Origin: Rhynchonema sp. JSB1_4
Taxonomy: Eukaryota > Nematoda > Chromadorea > Monhysterida > Xyalidae
Assembly: GCA_030248065.1 (NCBI GenBank)
Contig: JASAMV010008029.1
Span: forward strand, 60,388 to 124,387
Direction: 5' to 3'
Length of the DNA: 64,000 bases
The translations under genes and the position numbers were made by a program. Each line of letters starts with the position of its first letter. The stretch's first letter is position 1. Positions 1 through 13,465 of this stretch are shown piece by piece. The notes below the pieces were generated by a model. It searched no databases, was not told the DNA's origin, and saw nothing but the letters and a program-made list of their open reading frames with translations.

Positions 1-3000
1 ACTGGCCTGGTTGCAACTTGCGTGGGTTGAACTGAATACAGCACAGCAAGAGGAGAATAGTCAGGATGGGAATGCAGCGGCTGAACGATGTTATGGTCAC
101 GTGATGGATATGTGCTCCAATATGCAGCAACCGCAATCGGAGCAGATGGGTGTTTGTCTGATGCAGGCGCATTTGGAAATGGGTACGGGATGGGTTTGGA
201 TGTGGGGTTATTGTGGAGTGGGCGACACACCATGTAATTGACGCAAAGCCGATGTCCGATCGAAGTTTGTTAAAGAGCATCTGAAATTATTGCTGGTGGT
301 GTTGCGTTTGGTTAAACATTGTCAATTATGTAACGGCTGTGAGCATTTTTCTGTTTGGTGTTGTTTTCACTCAGTGCGAATGCGCCATTGACTTCAGCAA
401 GAATACGTGTGTCGACAGTGGAGATCTTATTGCTTTCATCAACATCAGTTGACTACCTTACACTAACATCTGCTGTTTATAAAATCCTATATGAAACATC
501 ACCCAGGCATCTGTGCAATCACGTCCGGCGACCACGCGCTGTCATTGAAACATCTCCAAACAGCAATGACGCTGGCCTCCAACAACACGACAGCCATGTT
601 GCAGACTCGACTGGCCAAAGTGGTACTGCAATGGATGGTCGATGATCTGCAGGTTGTTTGTCCGACACAGTCATTCTCATCTATTGTGGATCAGTCTGTT
701 TTGTGGAATGGCAATTTGGTCCAATGCCAGCACCAAGGACTGAACAGTTTTTGTTTGGACCGTTTTTTCGTTAGATTCGAGACATGACATTTACTGGCTA
801 AGCCATTTACTTCGACCAGCGTAAACGTTGTTCGTTATGAAAATTAGACCAGCTTTTACACCAGTTAACAATGGTGCTCCAACTCTTGCGCATAATACGG
901 TTCCATTCGATCAACTGCGTTTGCCTTACCGTAATCCAACCGTCGTCGTGGTCGTAGTGCTTGTCTTCAAATGTGACCTGCCTTCTGCAGAAAAAGCCAT
1001 CCAATCCAATAATATAATTCAGGAATTTCCAAATTCGATAAAAAAAACAAAAATATAACAAGCGATAAACTTCTCAACTGCAGGCAGCGTTGGTCGAAGC
1101 GACCGCAGCAGTCGAGCTGTGCCATCGATTCACATCGAATGTGCGTGACGTCGACGTTGTGCAGGACGCACTGCGATACGGACTCGTGGCTGACATTCGA
1201 TCGGCCATTTATGTGCTGCAAATGGTGACATTATGCACATTGCGAACGGCATCGACTTGGTGATCGGATCCTTTCGCCCTGTTTTGGTCGATCTCGTATC
1301 TTTTCGGTCCAGCGCACTTTTCGGTCCACAGGACTTTTCGGTCCATGTAACCTTTCGGTCCAGGTGCTTTTCGGTCCACTCACTTTACGGTCCAAGTACC
1401 TTTCGGTCCATGTACATTTAGGTCCAGGTACTTTTCGGTCCAGGTATTTTTCGGTCCAGGTACTTTTCGGTCCAGGTACCTTTCGGTCCAGGTACTTTTC
1501 GGTCCAGGTACCTTTCGGTCCTTCGGTCCAGGTGCCTTTCGGTCCTGGTACTTTTCGGTTCAGCTACCTTTCGGTCCAGGTGCTTTTCGGTCCAGGTACT
1601 TTTCGGTCCACAACATCTGTTTGAATTCCAGTGTAAAATGCGCATACTACTTCACACTTTTGTCGTTGTGACTTCTGTCATGTGTGTGTCGATACTGGAT
1701 GCAAACAATAAATTGAAATTGAATTGTGAAGTGTTTCTTCTGGCTGCGGAAGGTTGACAGTTTTCCAGAGCGCACTGTGTGAACTGGAGTTGAGACTGAA
1801 GTGACACGCATCAGTCACAAAACGGTCATAAATTTATTCACCACCAGGCTGCAGTACACAGGTGTGCTCACATACAGGCTGTATGTGTGTGCAAGAGGCA
1901 CCCTGATCTAGCAAGATGCACGTGCATTATTATTGCTTGTCTCTGTCTCTGCTCAGTGTGTGTGTGTGTTTGCACAAGCAAAGAACAAACATGGGCACAC
2001 TGCAGCAGTATTGATTAATTATGCAACGCTACCAACACCATTCTGTTTCACCGACCCACCTAAATAATAAAAGCAATCTTTAGACGACCGCTCAGCACAG
2101 CTCCTGTGGCCCACAGGAGTGCGCGCTGTAAAGCAAGAGCACAACAAGCGAAACAACACCACACTAGGAGGCGTACGTTGTAGACGAGGACTGGGGATGA
2201 GATGGGTCGGCTTCTAGCTGATACCGCTCTTAGGCCTGTGCACCCAGTCCAAATCCAACGTCGTCTCATGCGCAGCTTTTTGCAATTTTTAAGTTTGCCG
2301 TTATTTTCTGGAAATTGTTTGCTGAGTATTTTCTGATGTTTTGTCTCATTTTTGTTGAAAGATTTGGTTGGCCCCTGTTTCCAAAGTTACAATCAGAAAA
2401 CAAAATCACCAAAAACATATCTCGGCACCGGCAAGCATGAAAAGCGAACAGCGCCCGAAAGTGCCTGCTCACTATAAAAGAGTGTATGCTGTGTGTTTTG
2501 GTTGCATAAACTCGTGCGTGATGTTTCACTACCACGTACCACACATCTTCACTGCGCCGTACGTATCAACTCAATTTCGACCCCCAAAAAGTCCCCAAGG
2601 GTCACGTGACCAAATAGATTCGGATTCTCCGACCCAAAGCACCCCCTTGACCCATTTTTCACCAAATTGTTTTCCCAGCCTGAATCTATCGGGGGAGGGG
2701 GAGGGGGAGGGAGAAGAAATCTTGTCCCTCTTCGGGCCGAGGTCTGATTATGACACTGCTAGTCTCCGCTTGAAAGCACAAAAACAGCGAGCGATATAAA
2801 CTTGGTGATGGGTTAGGACAACACTGGGTTGACAAAGCAGCGGGAGACAAAACAGCGCGGGACAAAACAGCGGGTGACAAACCAGCGGTTACTGAAGGCA
2901 GCTGAAGGTTACCATGGGCGTATTGGGTGCCATAATCGTTGTTTTGTGGCATCTAGACATAGTGCACACACTCACATGGCCTCTCATATGATCACACATG

Positions 3001-6000
3001 TACATGTGACTGGGTGGGCATGCATTTATCCACGCAACAGACCCGAAAGCAGTGATTCGGTGTGATATTCACTCTATATTTACACTGTTTGTCGCATATT
3101 TGCATTGGTCGTGTACCAAGAGGCAATAGTCTCACCAAAATTTGCCGTCTTGGGTGTCACAAAGCCACACGAAGGCACCCACACCACGTGGGGGAAGTGT
3201 ACGGGTGTGTACCTGACTACTGTTGGTACTCATTGACCATTGTTTAGTATTGTTTTCGTGTCGTCAGTGCTTTATATGCACTTACCACATGTTATGGAAG
3301 AAAAATGCCACTATTTTTTGCCTTAGCGCTCATTTTTTTCGTTTCGGGCAGTTTTTGGCTGGAATAAAAAAAATTTTAAATTAAAAAAAATTTTTTAAAA
3401 AATGGGGTTTGAATAAAAAATTTTTTTATTAACCACTGAGCTGTAAGTCTGACCATCGATGATGACGATTCCGTATCTTTTCGGTCCAGCGTACTTTTCG
3501 GTCCATAGGACTTTTCGGTCCATGTAACCTTTCGGTCCAGGTGCTTTTCGGTCCACTCACTTTACGGTCCAAGTACCTTTCGGTCCAGGTACTTTTCGGT
3601 CCAGGTACCTTTCGGTCCAGGTACTTTTCGGTCCAGGTACCTTTCGGTCCAGGTACTTTTCGGTCCAGGTACCTTTCGGTCCAGGTACTTTTCGGTCCAT
3701 GTACCTTTCGGTCCAGGTACTTTTCGGTCCATGTACCTTTCTCCAGGTACTTTTCGTCCAGGTACCTTTCGGTCCAGGTACTTTTCGGTCCATGTACCTT
3801 TCGGTCCAGGTACTGTTCGTCCAGGTACCTTTCGTCCAGGTACCTTTCGGTCCAGGTACTTTTCGGTCCATCCTACTATTCCAAGATAGGTGGCTGGCAC
3901 GCAGGTTCACGTATCAAAGGTATATCTTTGGGCATGCTAACAGTCTTCGGGTGAAAGGGTAGCCGAGGGTGCAAAAAGCCTAAAATTTAGCCGGGCTCAG
4001 GCAAACATGGCATTGCGCTTGCCCGCAACGTTGACGTGCCCTGTGTCATTGGACATACTAACCCCGCAATTAAAAAATTTATTACGAACGCATGTTTTGA
4101 ACCACACTCAATTGACATTGGGACATCACAAAAAAACCAATACGGATCTAATCGCCTTGAACGATCGATTTACATGCTGTGTTTTTGACACAGCGAACAA
4201 TGGCTTCATATAAAAGAAAAAGAGCCGAATCGTCCGCGCTAACAAAAGCCGCTCAAAGCAGGCTTTAGAATGAAAATATAATGTACACGCATCTTTCACA
4301 ATTATCGCCGTACCTGTGATTTGACAGGTAAGTTTGTGACACGAAATCCCCATCAGCCGCTTGTTGAATGAGATTTCACCGCGAAATTTCACCGATTCCA
4401 GCATAATGCTCAACGGTGCTGGAGTCCGGTAGAATTTACGTCCGAAGCAAGGTATATACAGTATCCTCGGTTTATTCTTTTGCAGATGATTTATGGTTAT
4501 GGGCATAAAATGTTATACCAGATTCAATTATGCAACACCACGTCTCTGCCTGCACTTCGTTTGTAAAGGCAGTCTACGGGAGGTTGTCACTCAGCCCCCG
4601 AATACCGTAACCCACCGTAATTTTGACCTGCAAGGATCGTGTCGAGACCATTTTGTTTTTTATCTATGTTTTGCGTGTTAGCGCCAACACCAACCAGCAT
4701 TTCGAAGTTTTGGGACGCGCGATGATGAAATTTCAGCTTCTCGTAACAGTGTCGATAAGCAGCGATCAGCATGGGTCTCGCACGTTCGCTTGCGGTGGGT
4801 ACGGTATTGGGGGCTGAGGCCTCCGTAGACTCCTTTATATTGGCGACAAGACATATAAGAATTCATCAAACCTATCTGATTTTCACGTTCAGTCACTCTT
4901 AAAGCCCCCCGCTATTGTTTTTTTGGTTTTCGCCTCGGTTTTTTCATTATATCGTTTGTTGGCATCGAGATCAAGACATTAGTTCTGACGAACTTCAAAA
5001 ATGGCGATTACCCAGAAATCGATCCCAAGATGGTCTATCGGGAACAAAATGTCCGATATTGATGCACTTTAGCACATGATGATCAGGAATGACAAGAGAA
5101 ATTAAATCTGGGGCGTGATATAGGCGGCGGGTTACGGTAGCCCGATAAAACATTAGCTCTTTTGTAAATAACAAATGTTTTGTCAACCTACCGTAACGCG
5201 CCGCCTATACCACACCTCTGTGATTTGAATTTTGCTTTGGAAATCCTGATTTCCATGCACACATAGTGCATCAATATTGGGATAATTTGTTCCCGTGCGG
5301 CCATGTTGGTGGATCGATTTCGGTGGGTAAACGTCAGTTTGGTGAAGTTCTTGAAGGTTAATTTTCTTCATCTCAGTGCCAACTAACGATTAATATAAAA
5401 AACCGAGGTCCAAAACCCAAAAAACAATAGCGGCAGGCCCCCTTTAACCACTGTGCTATTTGTGATTCTCACAAAACATTTTCACCTGAAAATAATCCAG
5501 CAGATCAATCACGTTGGCGCAGGTCTGAAACATTCTCTTTACTACATGCTTTGTGTGCGATCACGCAACGCAACGTCACCACCCCGTCACTTTCCCTCTT
5601 TACGAATCAGGAAAAAAATTTGACCAATTCTTATAAGGTCATTGTGCAACCAATACACATAAAAAGGCAAACTACACTAACACGAGCCCGATTTCGAAGG
5701 TTATGTGTGTTGAAAACGAACAGAAAAAGAAAATCATCATGCTCCACTTTGTATTCTTCAACGTGTAACATTTCCCAAATCAGCAGCCACGTCAGAATGT
5801 TTCACTACTCTGCCAGCTGCGAAATCGAGCTCATGTTGGTGTAGTTTGCCTGTATATACATATACTGTAGGTATATGTATATGTAAAGGAAAACTACACC
5901 AACACGAGCCCGATTTCGAAGGTGGAGTGTATTCAAAACGAATAGAAAGAGTATACAATACTGGCATGAGGAGAGAATGACTATACTGTTAACCAATTTT

Positions 6001-6288
6001 ATATGTTCTGCACTACGCTAGCCAACATTTACCAAAGTCGACTTTGGTTAGCCGCATAATACGACGCAGCTGTAAGTCTAACCATCGATGATGACTCTGT
6101 AAGTAGTGTGCGCATTTTACACTGGAATTCAAATAGATGTTGTGGACCGAAAAGTACATGGACCGAAAAGTACCTGGACCGAAAGGTACCTGGACCGAAA
6201 AGTACCTGGACCGAAAAGTACCTGGACCGAAAGGTACATGGACCGAAAAGTACTTGGACCGAAAGGTACATGGACCGAAAAGTACTGG

Positions 6289-6334
<46 letters not shown>

Positions 6335-9300
6335 AATGACTCTGTAAGTAGTATGCGCGTTTTACACTGGAATTCAAATATGTTGTGGACCGAAAAGTAC
6401 CTGGACCGAAAAGTACCTGGACCGAAAAGTACCTGGACCGAAAGGTACCTGGACCGAAAAGTACATGGACCGAAACGTACCTGGACCTAAATGTACATGG
6501 ACCGAAAGGTACTTGGACCGTAAAGTGAGTGGACCGAAAAGCACCTGGACCGAAAGGTTACATGGACCGAAAAGTCTTGTGGACCGAAAAGTACGCTGGA
6601 CCGAAAAGATACGGAATCGTTTTGGTCATCATGTGACTTTTTTCGAAATTTCCTCACGTCACTGATTTCGACTACATGGTCGAACACCAATTAATCAATA
6701 AGACGTGGTCAACTCAGCTCCGATCCGATCACCAAGTTTGATGGTTTGATAGTCTATTGCAGCTGTGAGGCATTCCAGAGCTATGTATGTATGGTATAGT
6801 CTTTCATTTTATTCTCGGTCCAAAGAAAGTATACAGCAAATGTTTCATCGCAACAGCAGCCATCAAGTCACACGCATGTTTCGAGCCACGTTGTCGACCT
6901 GTTGGTTATCATCCACGACGATGACTGCTGTTTTCAAGGCGTTGAAACATTTTCTGTATACCGCCTCTGGACTGTTATAAAACGGAAAGACTATATGTAG
7001 TTTCTGTCGAATACTTTCCGGTCAAAATTAGCGAGACCAATGCTGAAGCCAATACCGAGAGACCAGTACTATTTTTCTTGCGCGACCCGCCAAAAGGGTT
7101 GGTGATGCCAAAACGGATTGTTCGCCTCAAATACTCCGGCCGGTTCGATGTTTCAGCTGCTGCACTTGCAACAACGCGCCAACGAACAGTCGTTGATGTA
7201 CGCGGACATGTGTCGATCGTATCAGCAATATCTGGCCGCCGAACGACGTCGTGCGTCAACGCGTTGGAATGAAACATCAGCTGGCAGACCCGACCAAGAC
7301 CAGGACCAGCAGATAACAACAACAACAACAAGTGTGGGCGGATTTCGACCGAACTCGCCAATGTGCGTCAATGAGAAACTGCGCGAGATGAGAGAAGCTG
7401 GTGAAACACTGGTGTACACATTCACGGTGACCGGACTGTGCACCTGTGTGTGGTACTTGGACGATAATGCAGGTACATACTGTAGGTAATCGGTGCTGAT
7501 TGGGGAACGCTGTCGATGGCCCCATACAGTAGTCAACACGCCCTTTGCAACGAAACCATGCTTTCTCAAGAAAGCTTTCATACGATAGTTTGGTCCCAAA
7601 TTCTTATGTGACCGAAAAATGTGTGGTGTCTTCATCATGTGACCTTGAAAAGGGTACACTGACCGTGTGTACAGTACCCGCTTCTCATCATATTTCTTTG
7701 CATCCATTGCAGAGCTTCAATCGTACGTCAGCGAGGATCTGACCAATCAGGCGGTTGATGTTTCACACGCCAATGCGCAATACCCGATTCCATTTGAATT
7801 CCATCTAAATCTCGCCGGCAGTGCCACCCTTTTGTCGTGCATCCGTCTGCTGGTACACGAGAACATTGCGCCGACTCCGGCGACTCGGTCACGTGATCTG
7901 TTCGATAGTTTATTCAACCAATCAGCGAGCGTGGTGCTGTGCACTGATTGGCCAGCCACGTTCACCGACTATTTGCTGCATCCGGCACGCAAACGATCAA
8001 CCATTGGCCGATGCATCAATGCTCTGACTCCGCCCACTGGAGGCGGTCCAACTTCGCACACGAACGCATTGACCAATCAGCAATCGCTGACCGCATTCAT
8101 GTGCCACGCGCACAGCCAATCAGCGCAGAGCGGGGTTCTCGACGCGATCCTGGGCACGACATCGATCGATACCAACGAGATGGACAGGGAGCAGTTCATG
8201 GCCGCCTTGGCAGATTGCCAACTGGCACATTTACGTGTTGAAATCAGCCACGATTGTGGCAGCATTGTGCTGCACTCGGACTCCCAGAACGACGACGACT
8301 CCGCCTATAGGGTGACTGTTGAAGATTTGATGCAACTCGATCTCAGCCATGTCAAATTGGTGACGCTCAGCACAACGGCTGCCGATAGGTTGTGGACGGC
8401 GCCCAGCGAACAAGGTTGTATTTGCATATGCAATGGGGGCAGGAAAAAGTGTCATTTGCTTGGCAATCCGCATTAAAACTTGAAGATAGGCGTCAATATC
8501 TGTAGGATGTGCTTTGCGTATACTCTTGATTTGTCTGGAAATTAGGATTGATCATAGTCAACTACAAAGCGAATCAATTCTGTCAGCCATCAAGTTGAAG
8601 CCCTCGATGATCGGTCATCAAAATAGCAATATCGGTGGACTTGATTTCATGCTTTATAGTGCGCACAACTATATAACTGGATGATGTTGTAACACTTGTA
8701 CAAAGGATACATTGTCGAAAGCCCGAAGCTGATCCCAGTGAACTCTGGTGAATATCAGTCATTGAAACATCACCTACATATTTATCACCCAGAGGGCAAC
8801 ATCAGCAACACCGCCCATCTGTACGCACTGGCCAACGCGCTGCACGTGTGTGGCGCACAGACTGTGATGTTGGTCACACAATCACCAACTGCCATTGACA
8901 TCCGGGTGACTGCGTTCATGCAAAGTGTCTATGAACGATTATTGACTGGCACTGGCACGGACGAACGATGCTTGTGCCCGGTTGGTTGATGTTTCAGTTC
9001 GTGGCGTTAGCATAGGTATATGTTTACATGTGGAAGAAGGCAAACGTCGCATGCTGATCAAAGTGCCCGGTGTGCAGAACCCCCTGCTTCAACCCACTAT
9101 ATTTTTGGTATACAGCGTCTGTGAAAACAGGTCGAAACAGCCAAACAACTTACGTTAGGCACCTGTCTATGTATGCCTCCAGTTCCTACATTTACCAGCT
9201 ACACAGTTACAGTTACATTTATGTAGGTAACCTAGTATACCTACTGTATACATCATATGCGACCCAGGAGCCAATCGCGTCCCTCATCCGTGCGTGTGCG

Positions 9301-12300
9301 CACGAGCACCAAGTGTGTGCATCAGCGTGTATCACTTTGTTCGGTGCGAACATGGACAAACGCTGGCTGATGGCGAACAACCAGTTGAATCAACAAGTGC
9401 CGAATGCGTTGAGACAGTTGCTCAAAGCAACCGATGAATGCCGAGAGGCCATGCGAATCATATTGCATTTGGTAGGGTGATTGGGATTTATAAAAAATAA
9501 ACCTTGAAGTGGTTCGTCTTCAGTGAACCTCAGTTTCGGCCTGAACTTCGGGATGGGACGGGTGTTCAAGGAAGTATATTCGCTCATTTTTCGGCATGAC
9601 ACATGCGTTGATGGTAGAAAAAGATTCTATCAGTACATAGAATCCCTATCAAGGATCTGGCGAAATTCCCAATCTGAGACCGCAAATGTCTGCGGATCGC
9701 AAAAACACACCGTTGAAATACTTTTGCGTAATACGCTGTGAAACATCATATTGCATCAACTACATCACAATTGGTCATTTTCATCCAGATCGAGAAATCC
9801 ATCCGCCGCATCCAAACGGGCGCGTCGACCGGCAGTCGTCTCTACGCGGAGGAGCAACGCATTCGGTCACAAGTCGGTCCGGAGCCGAGTGGTTGGCTGG
9901 AGCTACTGTGCGCGCTTGGCTTTGAACGCAACGTACTACCGGCACCCGACAACAACAGTCAACAACAACAATGGGTGCTCTACTTCCCGCACGACACGAA
10001 ACTGCATCAGCTCAAATACGGCAGTCATGCGCTACAGTCGCTACTCGGTTCGTTTCGCACCACACTCCGTATGTACAGTGGACCCTAATCGTGAATCCCT
10101 TCGTACATCGAGCAAAGTGTGAATCTCAATCTGCGGTTGATTGTGCTCTATGAATTGTCTACCTTTGTTTCGTAATTTTCTTCGGCGTGGCAAAAACTCA
10201 CCATATCCCAATCTATTTCATGCATCTTAGGTTGTGCGTTTTTTGAGACAAAAAAAGAAAACTTGATTTTTTCAGGTCTGCCCCAAACTGGTCTGCTTGC
10301 GTTGGCACATTTTGGTGACGACGGTGATCTAGCGATGAAAACATTGAGCATGGTGCGTTCTAAAATATAAATGGCAATGTTTGAGATAAAAGTGCGCTGG
10401 CATAAATGGAAAGTAGTTGACCGACGCTGAATCAACCCATAGTTGACCCCACAATGTCACCGTGGCATCTGAATGAACACTTTGCGCGTGCTGCCATCGA
10501 CCTGTGTGTCAACCACCTCAGAACTGGCCACAAACAAATAACAGATTTATAATTTTTGTAGCTGAACGGTTTGGCAGCCGAGATTGCCATCAGTAACGGC
10601 AGTCAGCTGGAGACTTGTGTGTCATCGACACTCTACCAACATCTCGGGGTGCACAAATTGGTTGCTTCCATCGGTTTGTCGTTTTGCTTCAACTTCGATT
10701 TCTTGGCAATGGACATTGACAGTCTGTCTTTGATAATGACCATCGATTTCGTCACATTGGATCTGTTTTCGATTATGTCCTGTATCGCTTCCTGCAGAGT
10801 CCTCCAACAAAATTTTTATGCTGTAGGGCGATCGGTGTTTGTCTCACCATCACCATTTTACGTCATATAAAGAACATAAAGAGCGTGGTGTTCATCTTAT
10901 TTTTCCAACAGCAACCCCTGGCTACACAAATATTTCACCAAAATGTTCGCCCTCAGGTTTCGATAAAGTCTGCCAAACGCCGCAGGGCATTCTCGTGCGT
11001 TCAATCCGTCTCGAACTCACAAAGCGCAAACTGCATTTGGCCGCCGAGGCGCTCAGAGCGTTGTTCGCAGGTGAAACATTAGCTTAGACAGTGAACGTTT
11101 ATCTTCGGTTTTGTTTTTATATAGTAACATAAAATTCAATCAGAAACGCGTTTTTAACAATTAAGATTGGTCAACGCAAGCGCGCCCCACATCGCGTCAC
11201 CACAACGTCGACAGTTCGTTTAGTGGCGAAAGTGTTGGCGAACAGGAAATGCATGGAGAACGAGAACACGAAACACAGAACACGAAGCGGCTGATGGTCA
11301 GAGAGGTGTGTGTGTGTGAAGAAGAAGTAATGAGATTCTGCACAACCTTGCGTATGATGAATTCATTTTCGAATTTTGTAAAATGTCAGAAAAGTATACT
11401 AAGGCGGGCCTGTCTCGGCATTACTACCGTATAATAACCGAATCTTTACCAAATGTATAACGTTTCATTGTGTAGGCATTGTGTTTCCCAGGTGCTGGTG
11501 ACGGACATGAGTGGTGTGGATTCGGACACCGGACTCACGTTGTTTGATCTGACGCCGAAGAAGACTGCGAAAAGTTGGTGTTTTGCAATTGTTTGTCTGA
11601 ATTTTGGCCTTTTCAAGTTATTTGGCTGTATGCATGAAAATTGGAGAGCGGTTCGAGTCGATCTTACTTTTTACACGTTATTTGGTTGGCCTGCTGATGA
11701 TTTTGATAAGTGTTCAAGTTCAACTAATAAAAAAATGGTCGAAATCATTGTGATCAGTAAGTTTCGATTGTGCTCTGTGCAAAAATGTGACAAAGACATC
11801 AGCAGCCAATAGCTCGTGTGTCCACTGATCTTCTTCAAAACACTCGAAAACATTCCACTAAACCCCCCAATTCTCCCCTTATCATAATGTTTCGCAGCCA
11901 CTCGTCGGACGCGTGCGGGTGGTCGTCCGGCGCTGGGCGGCTACGCGTCAGAGTCCGAGGCAAAACTGCTCAGCCGCCAACAGCATCAAGCGCATGTCGG
12001 CGTGAAACATCACCCCAGCAGCCAACAACAATCGACTAGCGGGTATTTGTCCGAGAACGAACATCGACTAGCCAATGGGCATGCAGCTCTGCAGCAGCAA
12101 CAGCAGTTGAATGATTCGGTGCAGGTGAGACGTGCATCATGATTCGGTTTTAATCGTTGGGTTGGGTGTCATGTTTGGGGATGCCTACTGTAATGCTGTC
12201 ATGCGTTTTGACAGATAGAATGAAGTTTGTCAGGTCGTTGGCTTTTTTGCTTGTGCGGCCATCTGGTGCATTCGCGCTGATAATGACCCCGTGCACCGCC

Positions 12301-12846
12301 TGTGTGGAAAAACAGGTCGAAGCGGGTAACCAAAGACACGCTACGCAGCTTTACATACTGTTGGCACACAATGTAAAGCTTCTTTTTTTTAAAATTCAAC
12401 GTTGTCTGGTATCAGACTTCAGACAACAGGCAAACTGTCCATTTTAGTCTGGACCCAGGATCTGTCCCATCCTGGTCACGTGACTGTTTGAATCAGAAAC
12501 AATTCGACTTTTATACTGGTAGCTCCTTGTCCTTGTGCCACCAACTCCACAAGCAGAGCACCAGAGCGTCAATTTCTTGTCCACCGAGACAAGTAAATCC
12601 AACCCATTTTGAATTGTATAGGTGCTATCGATTGACGAGCACAACGACCCAGTGCAGCTGCATCAAACCGACGATGCCCCGAGGTCTTCTTTACAACCGG
12701 TGCCGCACAATGAGTTATTCTCGGTCATCCAGCCCCCGGCCCTGCCGAGACACGAAACTGATGCGGGATATGGTTCGGACGCGGACGCACTGCGATGGGC
12801 TGCCAGGAAACTGCTACCCCCTCCCACCAAAGCTGTCATGGCGTGA
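1..12846 (+). CDS. TTC28: TTC28-like TPR/CHAT-domain protein, 3' portion (5' end outside window)
   Basis: Exons read by eye: <1-180, 507-652, 1084-1224, 7157-7472, 7713-8414, 8793-8980, 9268-9471, 9789-10047, 10276-10352, 10562-10648, 10986-11070, 11166-11305, 11492-11573, 11898-12124, 12622-12846 (TGA). Phases agree across every junction. The first three exons encode Ala/Leu-rich helices like TPR repeats. From about 7370 a CHAT-like region starts (AGETLVYTFTVTG), continuing with DLSHVKLVTLSTTAADRLW near 8345-8395 and CGAQTVMLVTQSPTAIDIR with MQSVYERLL in the 8793 exon, the usual CHAT C-terminal strand and helix pattern. WVLYFPHDTKLHQL and ALQSLLGL follow, then a low-complexity Gln-rich tail. 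TTC28 is a large TPR scaffold linked to mitotic midzone/midbody function; that role is family knowledge. The catalytic His and Cys of CHAT peptidases are not evident. The weakest joins are the non-consensus donor at 8980 and the short exons 10986-11305. Confidence 0.68.
1301..1610. repeat. 16-bp minisatellite block, element B copy 1
   Basis: About 19 units of a 16-bp unit of the form TTTTCGGTCCAGGTAC alternating with CTTTCGGTCCAGGTAC. A conserved lead-in (atctcgtatc, then variant units AGCGCAC, ACAGGAC, ATGTAAC, ACTCAC) is shared with the other blocks. It ends with ACAACATCTGTTTGAATTCC, the same right flank as the block at 14699. Confidence 0.95.
1651..2904 (+). mobile_element. Repeat A copy 1 (1.26 kb dispersed repeat)
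   Basis: Near-identical over its whole length to the reverse complement of 16489-17757. It contains a (GT)n run near 1960, a hairpin CTCCTGTGGCCCACAGGAG near 2101, a tRNA-like B-box-type segment near 2245 and several GACAAAACAGCGGG units at its right end (2830-2890). No convincing protein is encoded. Class is unknown; it could be a non-autonomous DNA element or SINE-like composite. One GATGTTTCA motif lies inside at 2520. Confidence 0.8.
3478..3870. repeat. 16-bp minisatellite block, element B copy 2
   Basis: Same lead-in units as the block at 1301, followed by about 20 alternating CTTTCGGTCCAGGTAC and TTTTCGGTCCAGGTAC units. A few units near 3740-3840 have lost GGT. The left flank (CTGTAAGTCTGACCATCGATGATGACGATTCCGT) matches the flanks of copies 3 and 5. 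The right flank is different sequence, so this copy is truncated. Confidence 0.95.
4276..4562 (+). repeat. Repeat C, uninterrupted copy
   Basis: About 285 bp, matching 17929-18114 plus 18753-18850. This copy has no insertion and so shows the empty site for the element inserted at 18115. No coding potential recognised. Confidence 0.8.
4899..5447. mobile_element. Fold-back/MITE element flanked by TTAA
   Basis: Flanked by TTAA at 4899-4902 and 5444-5447. Left end reads AGCCCCCCGCTATTGTTTTT and the reverse complement of the right end reads AGGGGGCCTGCCGCTATTG, giving inverted termini. Central arms also pair (GGCGGCGGGTTACGGTAG near 5125 with CTACCGTAACGCGCCGCC near 5190). TTAA target duplication is typical of piggyBac-type elements; this assignment is inference, since no transposase is present. 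Confidence 0.6.
5645..5955. repeat. Partly duplicated and inverted segment
   Basis: ACACGAGCCCGATTTCGAAGG occurs at about 5680 and 5903 in direct orientation. A partial inverted version occurs near 5820 (CGAAATCGAGCTCATGTTGG). Likely remains of a small fold-back element. No coding evidence. Confidence 0.5.
5960..6332 (-). repeat. Element B copy 3a with minisatellite and poly-A
   Basis: The flank at 5960-6142 (AACTATACTGTTAACCAATT-type, GCTAGCCAACATTTACC, AAGTCGACTTTGG) matches the flanks of the copies at 14937-15112 and 21321-21500. The minisatellite runs 6143-6289 in the reverse orientation to copy 1. It is followed by about 41 A residues (6291-6332), which may be assembly or replication slippage. 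Confidence 0.9.
6333..6611 (-). repeat. Element B copy 3b
   Basis: A partial duplicate of the same flank (GACTCTGTAAGTAGTATGCG) restarts right after the poly-A tract and leads into a second minisatellite block (6384-6611), which ends with the standard lead-in units read in reverse. Arrangement 3a, poly-A, 3b suggests an internal rearrangement of one element. Confidence 0.9.
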
Positions 12847-13465
12847 CAGTTGTCGTTACGTATAAGCTTCCAATCTTTGATGATAGGATCATATGCCCTG
12901 TCACCTGCGGTCGCTACAAGGAATATTCGACGAAGGCGTTGGGGTCAACAGCAGATGAAAGCACAACGCAAATATTTCTAAGGGTTTCACTTGGTCACTA
13001 TAAAGAGGTAGTATCGTATCATTGCAGAGAACTTAATATCCGCTTTATTTCTATTTAATTTTTTAGTTTCTATGTTACTGTTGCCAAATGACGTGGCTTT
13101 ACGCAAAAATACATATACGTGTCGCCTACCTACATAAAATGAGGAAAATTTACCACAATGAAGTACTCTATTAACACAACACACTCGTTAGACCACAAGA
13201 AGCACGAAAAACAATGCATTTTAAAAGAGATTGGCTTCGAAACGCACATGGTACATGAACATGTGGTACTTTTGGCAAAAACAAAGAGGTTAACCAGACA
13301 CACGTCAAGGTTGGCTGACGTCAACCGACGCATATAATGTATGCCTTTCATCACATATTCATGCCAAAACATTGGTCCACAGTGTTGTTGTTGCGCTTAC
13401 CTGTGTGAGTGACAACAACATGTCTTGATTTCGCTCATGGAACATCACGAAACCTGAAAATAATC

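Larger units (their letters stand above)
1225..7156. other. 5.9 kb repeat-filled intron of the TTC28-like gene
   Basis: No coding exon was recognised here. The stretch holds minisatellite blocks, one copy of the 1.26 kb repeat A, a copy of repeat C, a TTAA-flanked fold-back element, a poly-A tract and very A/T-rich sequence (3345-3430). The largest open frames are minisatellite read-through. Confidence 0.7.

Noticed and set aside
1301..1610. CRISPR-like array appearance of the minisatellite
   Set aside because: Units are contiguous 16-mers without unique spacers, and the genome is eukaryotic.
2686..2952. Open frames in repeat A (also 16512-16820)
   Set aside because: The two copies preserve no intact protein with a recognisable domain; the frames cross simple repeats and GACAAAACAGCGGG units.
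1364..3954. Long open frames rich in repeated FRSRYFSVQVPFGPG or DRKVPGPKSTWTE peptides
   Set aside because: These are read-through of the 16-bp minisatellite; all frames on both strands look similar, which is a property of the repeat and not of a protein.
6291..6332. Poly-A tract as a retrotransposon or retrogene tail
   Set aside because: It interrupts a minisatellite element and is followed by a duplicate of the same flank, so it is more likely slippage or rearrangement within the element.
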